A stretch of 64,000 bases of DNA from Fontibacillus phaseoli (GTDB lineage: Bacteria; Bacillota; Bacilli; Paenibacillales; Paenibacillaceae), in contig NZ_QPJW01000002.1 of NCBI RefSeq assembly GCF_003337355.1, forward strand, positions 167,537-231,536, written 5' to 3'. Positions 51,823 to 60,473 of the stretch are shown here, one piece after another. The position numbers and the translations under genes were made by a program. The notes below the pieces were generated by a model. That model was not told where the DNA came from. It ran no database searches and saw nothing but the letters and a program-made list of their open reading frames with translations. Positions within the stretch are counted from its first letter, which is position 1, and the number at the start of each line of letters is the position of its first letter.

Positions 51823-52614
51823 TTGTGCCATTTCAACATTATCGATATCGCCATTCCGATTATCATCGACAATCAATACCTCGGCGCGATCATGGCCGGA
51901 CAGCTTAAGCTCAGCGAACCTGACGTACCTACGTTGGAACAGATCGTATCACGTCCGCCCAATGTCGAGTCGAACCGGAAGTTTAAAGCGCTTGAAGCGG
52001 AATACGAGGCACTGCCGGTCTTATCCTACGATGAAGTGACGAAGTGCGTCGACCTGCTGCTACAGTTAAGCACCTATATCGTGGAAGAGGCGATTCAAAA
52101 GCATACCACCATCGATTTGTACAAAAAAGTGCTGACCTCCAATACACAGCCGCCTGCTTCGGTTGAAGCTATCGCTGAACCGGACCGTGCGGTCCGCAAA
52201 ATTCAATACATTCAACAGGGACTGTCGGGCGCCTTGTTCGTCAGCAGATTAAAGAATGGGACTCAAAAGTTTCTCTCTTCGAATACCGTGCTGCAGCCCG
52301 CGTTTGATTACATTTTTACGCATAAGCATGAAAATTTCAGACTGAAAGAGATGGCCAAGCTTTGCCATATAAGCCCAAGCTATTTTAGCCGGATTTTCAC
52401 GAAAGAAACGGGAGAAAATTTCTCCGTTTTCATCGCCAGGCTCAAGATTGAATGGGCCAAACAGCTGCTGGAGTCTACCGATTCGCCGATCAATCAGGTA
52501 AGCGATGATTTAGGTTTTTGCGACACCGGTTATTTCATAAAAACGTTTAAAAAGTTCGAGAACCTCACCCCGGCCGTTTACCGGAATATAATTAGCGGGC
52601 GATACGCGAAGTAA
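51823..52614 (+). CDS. AraC regulator with truncated PocR domain
   Basis: 263 residues from TTG 51823; the in-frame homology starts earlier, at about 51769 (DARAGLEAVRQNKPYIYLCH). The PocR ligand-binding domain normally has another 100 residues before this point, which are absent. The in-frame stop TAA at 51682 and lack of any ATG in between leave no normal start. The C-terminus has both AraC HTH motifs (LKEMAKLCHISPSYFSRIF and NQVSDDLGFCDTGYFIKTFK). The intact protein would sense a polyol-type ligand and control gldA-dhaKL. It is probably 5'-truncated. Confidence 0.72.
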   Translation: MCHFNIIDIAIPIIIDNQYLGAIMAGQLKLSEPDVPTLEQIVSRPPNVESNRKFKALEAEYEALPVLSYDEVTKCVDLLLQLSTYIVEEAIQKHTTIDLYKKVLTSNTQPPASVEAIAEPDRAVRKIQYIQQGLSGALFVSRLKNGTQKFLSSNTVLQPAFDYIFTHKHENFRLKEMAKLCHISPSYFSRIFTKETGENFSVFIARLKIEWAKQLLESTDSPINQVSDDLGFCDTGYFIKTFKKFENLTPAVYRNIISGRYAK

Positions 52615-52650
52615 TTTGTTTCTTTACGGATAATTGTCGGATTGCAAAAA

Positions 52651-52680
52651 AGGCCCCCCGTTAATCAAATTAACGGAGGG
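52651..52680 (+). terminator. Terminator after the AraC gene
   Basis: CCCCCCGTTAA pairs with TTAACGGAGGG around TCAAA; TTTG follows on the plus strand. Confidence 0.7.
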
Positions 52681-52822
52681 TTTGTTGGTTTTGCCGCTAA
52701 ATTACTTTCCACATACAACGTGGGCAAACATGCCATGTTCTTCAAACACAATTGAATTGAGAATAGGATCTTTTCGCTTATTTTCCGAATGATAAGATTG
52801 CTTCTTTTCCCCTTCGCTTCGT

Positions 52823-53281
52823 TCATAAATTCATGCGCAAGCGGATCATATCCCGGCATTGGATGCCGTTCTCGTAAATATCTTCAACATAATGTCTTAC
52901 GAAAAAATCCGGTTCCACCCCAACGATCCGAAAACCGCACTTCTGATACAAAGCTAATTGTGCAATACTCGAATTGCCCGTTCCGATCTCGATCGTTTTG
53001 AAGTTCATTTCCTTAGCTAAATGTATGGCGTTAAGCAAGAGCTTCTTGCCTATTCCTTTACCTTGATCCGCCTCTTTGACCGCTATATTCATGATCTCCG
53101 CCATATCCGGCCGAGTTTGTAAAATTACGAATACACCAACCCGTTCATTGTTCCATGAAGCTATATAACAAGTACCCCTGGATAAGTAATCGTCAACGAT
53201 AACTTTAGAAGGATCTGCGAGTAACAATAAATCATAAGGTGCAGCAGATTTATCTAACAGCTTTTCTATTGTTAATTGCAT
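52823..53281 (-). CDS. GNAT N-acetyltransferase
   Basis: 152 residues. IMNIAVKEADQGKGIGKKLLL is the CoA loop, GTGNSSIAQLALYQKCGF follows. ATG 53281 has GGGGG upstream. Similar to YvbK/YitI-type acetyltransferases. Substrate unknown. Confidence 0.85.
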   Translation of the reverse strand: MQLTIEKLLDKSAAPYDLLLLADPSKVIVDDYLSRGTCYIASWNNERVGVFVILQTRPDMAEIMNIAVKEADQGKGIGKKLLLNAIHLAKEMNFKTIEIGTGNSSIAQLALYQKCGFRIVGVEPDFFVRHYVEDIYENGIQCRDMIRLRMNL

Positions 53282-53397
53282 GATAACCCCCGGTCTCTTA
53301 TTGACTTTCCATTTACCTTTTTCAAAGGGAGATTTTTGACGCCATTATCGGCACGGATATTCATGTTCTTCAAAAATCTCTCCACTCCCTCCCAAAA

Positions 53398-53892
53398 TCA
53401 GATGAAATCTTCTATAAAATCGGGTTGGTTGGTAAGTATCCATTCGTTCATTCGGATAATGGTATGTTTTGAGCATTCGTTATAGCTATCATAGAGCCTA
53501 CTGACTTCATCAAACAATGCTGGGTCGAGTTCTAAATCGCCCGGACTTATTGGCCTTTCCGATTTATTACGCTTCTCAATGAACAGCTTGATATCGTCTA
53601 ATAAGTCAGCCATTCTACCATCCCCAAAATATAGAACCCCGTTCTTAATCCCGTTCCATGAACGTAGCTCATTGATATTGTAGGCAGAAAACCAATAAAA
53701 AGCTGCCAATGTATCGGCATGATTATGATATGAATAAAACAGAAATATACCCTTCTGGCCTTCGTTCAGTTGATTATACATTTCGGATTTTATGGAGAGA
53801 TCTTTCCCGCGAACAGCATGTAACATGGGCCGTATGCATAACCAACTCAATTCAAAGCTTTGAAGCTCTTCTTGTTTGATCTTTACCTTCAT
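53398..53892 (-). CDS. Hypothetical protein
   Basis: 164 residues, soluble. MKVKIKQEELQSFELSWLCI, then FLFYSYHNHADTLAAFYWFS and an acidic C-terminus. No signal peptide or catalytic motif. No family recognised. It sits between the GNAT and DinB genes. Confidence 0.6.
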   Translation of the reverse strand: MKVKIKQEELQSFELSWLCIRPMLHAVRGKDLSIKSEMYNQLNEGQKGIFLFYSYHNHADTLAAFYWFSAYNINELRSWNGIKNGVLYFGDGRMADLLDDIKLFIEKRNKSERPISPGDLELDPALFDEVSRLYDSYNECSKHTIIRMNEWILTNQPDFIEDFI

Positions 53893-53949
53893 ATCTTTCT
53901 CCCTTCAGTAATTTGAAAAACATAACACAATGCTATTTTTTATTACTTC

Positions 53950-54426
53950 TTATAATGTTTCCGTGTTTACGACGTCCCCCCGATTTAAGGCTTCTTCCAA
54001 CTGGCTCATATGATGTCTGTCATGCCAGATAAAATCTCTTAAATAGTTCTCGATATTAAATGGGTTTCCTTCAGCATCGGTATATACTTGTAAAATCTGA
54101 TCATTATTCATGGATTTAATGCTTTCCAGGATTCCATTCCGATATTTTAAAGTCAACTGGGTGAGATCATCTTTGTTAAGATTCTTTCCTAGTTCGATGT
54201 TTCCTTGATTAAACTGGTCGAAGTCAAAGTTTTCTATAGTTAATTCCTGACCATGCAAAATACACTCGATCGCTGCTTCAAAAAAATATTTATCCCAATA
54301 CATAATATGGCTAACTACATCATGAATTCTCCACTTTCCCTCTCCCAAAGGCGTTTCCCAGTTCAAATCCTTAATCTTAATCAGATAATTAGGCCATTCT
54401 TCAAATTGATTCATTAACTCGTCCAT
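53950..54426 (-). CDS. DinB / ClbS-DfsB-like protein
   Basis: 158 residues from ATG 54426. DinB motifs are complete: KWRIHDVVSHIMYWDKYFF near the N-terminus and LRDFIWHDRHHMSQLEEAL at the end, which supply the metal-ligand His. It resembles the ClbS/DfsB subfamily that protects against reactive compounds in other bacteria; the role here is unproven. The remnant at 21709-21819 shares the same final helix. Confidence 0.82.
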   Translation of the reverse strand: MDELMNQFEEWPNYLIKIKDLNWETPLGEGKWRIHDVVSHIMYWDKYFFEAAIECILHGQELTIENFDFDQFNQGNIELGKNLNKDDLTQLTLKYRNGILESIKSMNNDQILQVYTDAEGNPFNIENYLRDFIWHDRHHMSQLEEALNRGDVVNTETL

Positions 54427-54620
54427 CATGGATATCTCTCCTTTTTAATATGGAATTGTCCAAATATAATTAGTCATTCTCTGTATTATACTCGTCCTTA
54501 AAAAGACTATAATACGCAGGGGTCATCAAATTCACCGCATTTTCTAACATGTTAAGGTCATCATTATGAGTTTTTATCCATTCTTTTGTCATTCCATGCA
54601 AAGATGTTTATTGGGCCTGG

Positions 54621-55043
54621 TTACCTGAGCGACCCGTTAAGCATAAAATCTTCACCGCAGGCTGTTTGCGTGACTTCGATTTCAGTGTGATGCGTTTCAA
54701 CGCCATCGGAGCTGCTGGATCCACCGGTTCCTCTTGCGTGCACACATAAAGGATCAATCGCCGTCCGGTTTCCCTCCTTATCTACATAATAATACTGGTC
54801 GATTACCGCGCCATAATCATACATGGGGTTAGAAGTTTCATATTTTCCATCTAGGCTTACCTGAATGATATCAAACTTTCCTTCTCTTTCGAGGTGCGGA
54901 GCGCCTTTAATATTATAGGTTACTCTGATTGTTCCTTCATAACCTTCCGGGATCAGATAGAGATCATAGGTTCCTCGATTGTATTTGGAAGTACATCCGG
55001 TTAATATGACTGTTACAATAATAGCAAAGATTAAGTGCTTCAT
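54621..55043 (-). CDS. Small lipoprotein
   Basis: 140 residues. Lipobox VILTGC (Cys17), mature part with RGTYDLYLIPEGYEGTIRVTY and a Ser/Gly loop, ending in CGEDFMLNGSLR. This pattern fits the DUF6843-type lipoproteins of Bacillales. Function unknown. Confidence 0.72.
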   Translation of the reverse strand: MKHLIFAIIVTVILTGCTSKYNRGTYDLYLIPEGYEGTIRVTYNIKGAPHLEREGKFDIIQVSLDGKYETSNPMYDYGAVIDQYYYVDKEGNRTAIDPLCVHARGTGGSSSSDGVETHHTEIEVTQTACGEDFMLNGSLR

Positions 55044-55063
55044 AAATTACTCAGTCCCTTCAA

Positions 55064-55092
55064 AAAACGGCTGCCGATAAGGGCAGCCGTTT
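55064..55092 (-). terminator. Terminator after the FusB-type gene
   Basis: Minus-strand AAACGGCTGCC / GGCAGCCGTTT hairpin followed by TTTTG. Confidence 0.85.
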
Positions 55093-55104
55093 CTGATTAT
55101 AGCG

Positions 55105-55752
55105 TTATTTGCTGGCGTAGAGAATGAATTTCTCCAATGCTCCCGTGTCGGTAATGCTGTGATTGCATCCTTGATTTTCCAAACATACGTAATGGCCAAA
55201 GAATGAAAGATTGTCCGGCGAAGCATTAGCAGGCTTGGTCTTAACCGAGAAGAATGCAAGTTCTTGATGCCGATTACAGAACAAGCAATACCCTTTCTTA
55301 TTCGTCGGCGTAATTCTCCCCTCGATGCCAATGAACTTTCCTTCGAAAGGATAAACAACGAATAATTTGTTACTGGCAATATCTACCCAACTCAGATACG
55401 TCACAAATCGAAAGTCGATCGCTTGCAGATCCGGTACTTTCAGTTTTTTATTTTTAGGGAATAACTTCTGAATCTGTTTTAACGTAATCGGTGGAAAAGG
55501 CTCTAAGCATGACTCTAGTGTGCTTAGATATCTCTGGAAATCGTATGCCGTTTCGATAGAAGATATTTGTCCCAGCAGTTGCTTTTGATCCTCCGTCAAA
55601 ACAGGAAACGCCTCAATGATGTTACGCTCGGCACGATATCTTACGGTTTCCAAGACGCTCCGATCCGCGACGGTTGTCAAAGTTTTCTGAAGGAATTCCG
55701 CTTGTTTCTTAATAACATTAAATTGGTGGTTTCTAATAAATGTTGTACTCAT
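55105..55752 (-). CDS. FusB/FusC-type EF-G-binding protein
   Basis: 215 residues. The N-terminal helical bundle (1-80) and the C-terminal treble-clef zinc finger (KKGYCLFCNRHQELAFFS, then HYVCLENQGCNHSITD) reproduce the FusB/FusC architecture: C-x2-C and C-x5-C(N). Such proteins bind elongation factor G and release it from ribosomes stalled by fusidic acid. Chromosomal members in Bacillales are mostly uncharacterised. ATG 55752 has AAGGGGCTG upstream. The long structured leader suggests attenuation control. Confidence 0.85.
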   Translation of the reverse strand: MSTTFIRNHQFNVIKKQAEFLQKTLTTVADRSVLETVRYRAERNIIEAFPVLTEDQKQLLGQISSIETAYDFQRYLSTLESCLEPFPPITLKQIQKLFPKNKKLKVPDLQAIDFRFVTYLSWVDIASNKLFVVYPFEGKFIGIEGRITPTNKKGYCLFCNRHQELAFFSVKTKPANASPDNLSFFGHYVCLENQGCNHSITDTGALEKFILYASK

Positions 55753-55875
55753 AGTGCTTCAGCCCCTTATTTTAATGAAAGATCATAAGGTGCAAAGCCC
55801 GTATTAGAAACGATAATGTTAAGCTTGGGCGATTTAATCCATCCTATCGCACCCCACGCAAAGTACCGCCCTAGA

Positions 55876-55926
55876 TCAGGCTTTGCATGAGGTCTTCCTA
55901 GCTAATGAGCAATTCTGTATTGCCAT
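55876..55926 (-). CDS. Putative 16-residue leader peptide of the FusB-type gene
   Basis: ATG 55926, with GGGGG nine bases upstream, reads MAIQNCSLARKTSCKA and stops. It lies 33 bases after a sigma-A -10 and 120 bases before the fusB-like start. Its last codons (GCAAAGCC) can pair with GGGCTTTGC at 55792-55800, close to the gene start. This geometry is that of ribosome-stalling attenuators; the regulatory role is inferred. Confidence 0.4.
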   Translation of the reverse strand: MAIQNCSLARKTSCKA

Positions 55927-55958
55927 CGGTATAACCCCCATTCACATATCTTACGCAA

Positions 55959-55987
55959 AGTATAGCAGCAAGTCCCGGAAGGTGCAA
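55959..55987 (-). promoter_or_regulatory. Promoter of the FusB-type transcript
   Basis: Minus-strand TTGCAC (55982-55987), 17-bp spacer, TATACT (55959-55964). Confidence 0.7.
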
Positions 55988-56046
55988 TTTATTGACGGAG
56001 TAGCCGAGCTTCCTCCATGGTAATGCTCATTTTTTCCGAGCCAACA

Positions 56047-56799
56047 CTACATATCCTCCAAATTAAACTCTCGCAGTGTCACCAATTCTTTTTTTCCCCT
56101 GTTCCCCTTCTCCGTGTGGAATTTTCCGTTCTCATCCGTGTATCTTACAATGTAGTCACCCGTTAGCAAGTTATAGTCTTGTTCATCGGCGTTTTCGAGG
56201 GTGTTTGTTAAGGTGTGATACTCCCCGAATGTTGCGCCGATCAGGCACCAGTCATCATCTTGGTATCTAAATCGGTATTTATTATACCATCGCCAATTGC
56301 TTCCGCCGTATTCACTTATCAAGACGGATCCCCGATTAATCGTCAGACTTTCAAAAGGATCTCCCCAAGCCCCTCCCTCATCCGCAGCTAATAGGACTTG
56401 ATCTGCAATGATCGAGAGAGAATACCCGTTATTTTCTGTACCAAATGCAATCATTAACGACCGCGGGGGAGCTTCATCGGCTGTGCTCGTATCCTTCATA
56501 ATTATAGCTGCTACATCAGAAATTCCATCCTTGTTTAAATCCCCTTCTGCTTTGGCTGGCTCTCCTTCGTTAATCTCAAATAGACTCCACCCGGAAGGAA
56601 TGATGTACTCGATGCCCGAATTAATCGGTTCGCGGATCACCTCGGTAACTTCATTCTTCGGTTCAGGTTGATCATCCGAAATTTGCGAATCCTTTGAGAC
56701 AGTCGAACCGATCGTTTTGTCAACACTTATGCCGCATGCAACTAATGACACGAATAAGAGAAGGGATAGGGATAGGGTGTATAATACTTCCCATCTCAA
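56047..56799 (-). CDS. Lipoprotein of unknown function
   Basis: 250 residues. N-terminal signal with lipobox FVSLVAC (Cys22); acidic, Ser/Asp-rich linker; mature domain with GDLNKDGISDVAAII, an EF-hand/FG-GAP-like Asp-rich calcium loop, and WRWYNKYRFRYQDDDWCLIG. A similar layout is seen in VCBS/FG-GAP-like surface lipoproteins. Function unknown. Confidence 0.7.
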   Translation of the reverse strand: MRWEVLYTLSLSLLLFVSLVACGISVDKTIGSTVSKDSQISDDQPEPKNEVTEVIREPINSGIEYIIPSGWSLFEINEGEPAKAEGDLNKDGISDVAAIIMKDTSTADEAPPRSLMIAFGTENNGYSLSIIADQVLLAADEGGAWGDPFESLTINRGSVLISEYGGSNWRWYNKYRFRYQDDDWCLIGATFGEYHTLTNTLENADEQDYNLLTGDYIVRYTDENGKFHTEKGNRGKKELVTLREFNLEDM

Positions 56800-57029
56800 A
56801 TGGCTTCAATCCTTTCTATTCAAAAGGTGACTTAACTCTTCAAATAAGTAGAACATGTGATTGCTATATGTACGATTCCAAAGATGGTGCAGGGAATGAG
56901 GACGATATAATTCTTTAACCAAAGCCCGGCAAATTAGAAATATAACGGAGGCATGGAAGCAATTCCTCCCCCTCTAAAATGTGTTCCACAAACACGTCGA
57001 GTCAATCAACTGTTAGTTGTTTGCAGTTC

Positions 57030-57485
57030 CTATTCCAACCTTCTTTTCCTCAGTTCTTCAACTACAGGTCTTACTGGAGGACTGATCTTTTCCGGTAATT
57101 TATCGATATCAAAAAAGCGAGCCTCTTTTCCTTCATTATTCAATCTTACTTCGCCCTGATAAGAATCACTCTTGAATACAATATCCACATTGTAAACTTC
57201 ATCCCCGTTTGGATATTTATAATACAATTCTTCTCCGGAAAAAACAGCAAACAAATTCAGATTTTCTATAGTTAGTCCTGTTTCTTCAAAAGCTTCCCTT
57301 TCGGCTGCCTCCTCGACCTTCTCGCCGAGCTCAATTGCCCCTCCCGGAAAACACCAGCTATCGTTATCCGTCCTATGTAGCATTAAAACTTGGCCTGTCG
57401 GATTATAAATAATGACACTAGCCCCGCACATCAAAATGGGGCGATTACCAACGAATTCCCGCATGTCTTTAATGTACTCTTTCAT
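57030..57485 (-). CDS. Nudix hydrolase
   Basis: 151 residues from ATG 57485 (GAGGTGACGGCT upstream). Nudix box: GGAIELGEKVEEAAEREAFEETG, fully canonical (G-x5-E-x7-RE-x2-EE-x-G). MutT-like; substrate may be an oxidised or modified nucleotide. Confidence 0.87.
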   Translation of the reverse strand: MKEYIKDMREFVGNRPILMCGASVIIYNPTGQVLMLHRTDNDSWCFPGGAIELGEKVEEAAEREAFEETGLTIENLNLFAVFSGEELYYKYPNGDEVYNVDIVFKSDSYQGEVRLNNEGKEARFFDIDKLPEKISPPVRPVVEELRKRRLE

Positions 57486-57664
57486 AGCCGTCACCTCATA
57501 TTTAATCGTATTATTCAGTCTCGCTAATCCCATAATTGGTCTAACTTATCAGAATAATATAGAACAGCCTTTTTATACGACTGAATGCCCTGATCGTTAC
57601 TTGTTTCCGCCAGCTGTCTTAGTAAAATTTCAATTTAATACATACGTATAAATATGGAATGAAA

Positions 57665-58088
57665 TTATCCGTAATAAACCACTTCCGTTCCGGCAATGAG
57701 ATCATGAATCGATCTTTTATCTTCTCTGAGCCCAACCATTAGCGCGCTGATAATGATGCCGATCCCAAAGGTCAAGCCATAAATTATACCTGCAACTACG
57801 TTACGTAATAACATTGTTCCAAACCCGGGGGAAGAATGATCCTTCACTTTTCTAATTTTGATCCCGCACATACGCTTTCCAATGGTATATCCACTCCAAA
57901 CAACAGGCAGCAATAAGTTATACAAAAAGGATAGAAGTTCCGTTACATGTTCCCCATCGGTTTCACCAGTAATGATATAAAAGATTATTGCTAAGGGTAT
58001 GCCGACAATGATTGCATCTAATAGCGTCGCCGCCGGGTTTTCTTGAATAAACGATTTATGGGCTGCTCACTTGGCTTCCGGTGCTCAT
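57665..58088 (-). pseudogene. RDD-family membrane protein gene, 5' end disrupted
   Basis: The frame from TTG 57925 encodes 86 residues (YTIGKRMCGIKIRKV, then FGTMLLRNVVAGIIYGLTFG, KRSIHDLIAGTEVVYYG), the second half of an RDD protein. The same frame is open upstream through ENPAATLLDAIIVGIPLAII to a TGA near 58065. It lacks any start and about seven expected residues (the RDD Arg segment) after NPA. ATG 58088 opens MSTGSQVSSP one base out of phase. Hence a frameshift plus small deletion. Confidence 0.68.
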
Positions 58089-58128
58089 GGCTGACCTTGT
58101 TTGGGTATAGACCGCAGGATCACTCCCG

Positions 58129-58491
58129 CTATACGTTTTTAATTCTTCTCCAAATTAAATTAATTATAAAATAAGATAAACCATCTTCATTTACACTCAT
58201 ACCGTCTATGAATTCGTAGAATCCTCTCAATTCTTCATCTATTTCATCATAATTAATTATAGCGATATTATTTAGTTGCCTGTACTCTTTAATTAAATTT
58301 GGCACTTTGTTTACATCGGAGAGTTCATAATTATTTCGTATATGCATACCTAATGAAAAGTGTAAACCAATAGTATTCTCCAAGTTAATCATTTCTTTTT
58401 TTGCGGTTTCTGATAAATCATAGTTTATGATGTAATCAACTATTTCGTTTATTGAATCAATAACCATCTTTTCTCGCATTCTTTTCTTCAC
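58129..58491 (-). CDS. DUF6794-like hypothetical protein
   Basis: 120 residues, strongly AT-rich coding. LHFSLGMHIRNNYEL and GLSYFIINLIWRRIK correspond to the conserved ends of DUF6794. Start is GTG 58491 or ATG at 58479; neither has a strong ribosome site. Nine bases separate it from the Nudix stop, suggesting cotranscription. Confidence 0.65.
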   Translation of the reverse strand: MKKRMREKMVIDSINEIVDYIINYDLSETAKKEMINLENTIGLHFSLGMHIRNNYELSDVNKVPNLIKEYRQLNNIAIINYDEIDEELRGFYEFIDGMSVNEDGLSYFIINLIWRRIKNV

Positions 58492-58500
58492 TCTATTCGT

Positions 58501-58938
58501 TTATTTGTTTTCGCGAAAATATAACTTATCTAATCCTTTATTATATAATTCTGGTTGTATGGCTGGGTAAGTCAATTCGCTTGGTAACCCTTGCATGATT
58601 CTTATTTCCCCTATCTCACTCACAGAAGGCAATGGACCAAGCTCTAAAACTTCCGAATAATATAAAGCACCATAAGATTCATCGTCAATACCGCGCTTTA
58701 CAGAATAAACACACAATGGGGATAAATTATAGGTCAACGCACCCGTTTCTTCATACAGTTCTCTCCTTGCCGTGTTTTCAATAGATTCGTTCGGTTCTCT
58801 CCTTCCACCGGGAATCTCCCAAGTTTGTCTCTCCTTATGTTTTACATATATCCACTGATCATTGTATTGGGTTAAAATAACTGCAAAGTTCAGCTTCTCA
58901 TCATCTATGACGTCAAATTCATAAAAAATCACTTGCAT
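58501..58938 (-). CDS. Nudix hydrolase
   Basis: 145 residues. Nudix box: GGRREPNESIENTARRELYEETG, canonical. The N-terminal VIDDEKLNFAVILTQYND matches YtkD-like enzymes. Function probably nucleotide sanitation. Confidence 0.86.
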   Translation of the reverse strand: MQVIFYEFDVIDDEKLNFAVILTQYNDQWIYVKHKERQTWEIPGGRREPNESIENTARRELYEETGALTYNLSPLCVYSVKRGIDDESYGALYYSEVLELGPLPSVSEIGEIRIMQGLPSELTYPAIQPELYNKGLDKLYFRENK

Positions 58939-58970
58939 AAATATCGCATCTCCTCAATTATTGGACAAAG

Positions 58971-59405
58971 TTAATACTCCAGTTTATAAACGACCTCCCC
59001 ATCAATCACCCGGCCATCTGCTACAAAGCCTAATTTTTCATATAGTTGCTTTGCCCAAACATTTTCCGGTTCAAAGCTTATGTATATATTCCGATGTTTT
59101 ACATCTTCTTTAATCCGTTCAATGAGACTCTCCATTGCAGCTTTTCCATAGCCTTTTGACTGATGCTTAGCATCTATCATTAAACGATAAATCCAATATT
59201 CGTGATCCTCTTCATCGATACAATACATCGTAAATCCCACTAGAACACCATCGTGATAAACAGCTAAGCAAACGCATTCCGGAAATGCCTTAGCCTGTGC
59301 AAGCGAAAACAAATTTGAAGCTACAAAATCCCTTTGTTCATCAGCCACACTCAACTTAATGACATCAAAAAAATTGTTTCGATCTATTTCCTTCAATGTA
59401 ATCAT
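58971..59405 (-). CDS. GNAT N-acetyltransferase
   Basis: 144 residues from ATG 59405 (AAAGGAGAGC upstream; the longer frame to 59468 overlaps the DinB gene). MIDAKHQSKGYGKAAMESLI is the CoA loop; ENVWAKQLYEKLGF follows. It resembles BltD/PaiA-like spermine or spermidine acetyltransferases and the gene at 45159. Confidence 0.86.
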   Translation of the reverse strand: MITLKEIDRNNFFDVIKLSVADEQRDFVASNLFSLAQAKAFPECVCLAVYHDGVLVGFTMYCIDEEDHEYWIYRLMIDAKHQSKGYGKAAMESLIERIKEDVKHRNIYISFEPENVWAKQLYEKLGFVADGRVIDGEVVYKLEY

Positions 59406-59436
59406 ACATGCTCTCCTTTTCTCATTATGTCGATCG

Positions 59437-59922
59437 TTATTTTTTAATATCGAATAACCCTCTGCCAATCAAGTTTGCAGTAACCGGCTTCTTTCCGATT
59501 TCTCGTGACCATATAGACAAATGACCGATATGGTGGATCTCGTGGGCAATAAGATGCCGCATTACTTCGCCGTAATTATGGGCTTCTCGTTCCCCTTCAT
59601 CCGTAATATCAATCATAATGCAATCTTCCAGACTTTCATTCCAATTATAGACAAATGGAGCCAGTTCCACATGGCAACGGGCAGAAAAATCTTTTATTTG
59701 CTGCACACTGGCCACTTCCTCGAACGGAGGGATTTCAATCGTTTTTTCTTGTATTCCGCCGCATATCCAGCCATACTCGACTGCCACAATGTGATATAAC
59801 GTAGGAAGGATATATCCTATGCCGCCGGTGCGTCTTTTTAACAACTCTTCATCGCTCACCGTATCGCACCAGTCAAACCAATCTTTGCGAACTTGCCAGT
59901 TATACTCGAATAGTTTCAGCAT
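59437..59922 (-). CDS. DinB family protein
   Basis: 161 residues. LPTLYHIVAVEYGWICG and MRHLIAHEIHHIGHLSIWSREIG give the three metal-ligand His of DinB. The GNAT gene follows 31 bases downstream. Substrate unknown. Confidence 0.84.
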   Translation of the reverse strand: MLKLFEYNWQVRKDWFDWCDTVSDEELLKRRTGGIGYILPTLYHIVAVEYGWICGGIQEKTIEIPPFEEVASVQQIKDFSARCHVELAPFVYNWNESLEDCIMIDITDEGEREAHNYGEVMRHLIAHEIHHIGHLSIWSREIGKKPVTANLIGRGLFDIKK

Positions 59923-59986
59923 ATTACAGTCCCCCTAAGTTATAAACTTTGAATCTGGTGTTATACGATGTGTACCTAACTTTACT

Positions 59987-60091
59987 TCACTTTCTTCGTT
60001 TCTTAACAATTGAGACTAAAATATAAATAGCAAATATTAACATAGCAAGTATAATTAATTGAAGAATTACATTCTCCCAAATAATACTCAT
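59987..60091 (-). CDS. 34-residue single-pass membrane protein
   Basis: ATG 60091 with GGAGGAAGAGTT upstream; begins MSIIWENVILQLIILAM, continues with an uninterrupted hydrophobic stretch, and ends VKKRRK. Good ribosome site, one transmembrane helix and a basic C-terminal anchor support a genuine small gene. It is the only gene seen in the gap 59923-60473; the rest is the dispersed element and AT-rich sequence. Confidence 0.65.
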   Translation of the reverse strand: MSIIWENVILQLIILAMLIFAIYILVSIVKKRRK

Positions 60092-60140
60092 AACTCTTCC
60101 TCCGATCCTTTCTGGTATATCGAATGATTTTACTATATTC

Positions 60141-60244
60141 AGAAACGACCCAGCCTAGATAGCTCTTATCTTAGGCTGGGTCGTTTGTTGTCTGTTATAT
60201 CTTCCTAGATTATACATCTGACAACCGAAGGATGTAAGCCCTGA
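60141..60244 (-). repeat. Dispersed TATAAT-hairpin element, copy 4
   Basis: Minus-strand CAGGGCTTACATCCTTCGG, then TTGTCAGATGTATAATC, TAGGAAG, GACAACAAACG, and hairpin ACCCAGCCTAAGATAAG / AGCTATCTAGGCTGGGT with CGTTT. No minus-strand gene lies upstream within 400 bases (the next gene is divergent), so this hairpin does not terminate any annotated gene. Confidence 0.75.
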
Positions 60245-60473
60245 TGCGTAAATCCAATAAATCTCTGTTTCTTTGATTCAGCTTCATTAATATATTTTTA
60301 TATCCCAAATAGATATAGGCTAAAGGTACAACGCCAGTCCCCCTCAGAATCGTAAAAATGAACCTTCTCATTAGTCCGAACAGATCATTCGGCAGGCTCC
60401 ATAGTTATGATAATCTAGTTTTTGATAGATTAATTCGGGTAATAGGCAATTTGCTTAGGTGGACGAAACTTAA

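Noticed and set aside
54446..54592. Open stretch of about 40-48 codons after the DinB gene (ATG 54592, minus strand)
   Set aside because: No ribosome site and no recognised family; probably chance or a small fragment.
60141..60187. Simple terminator for the gene at 60474
   Set aside because: That gene is on the plus strand and starts downstream; the hairpin is part of the dispersed element and terminates no annotated gene.
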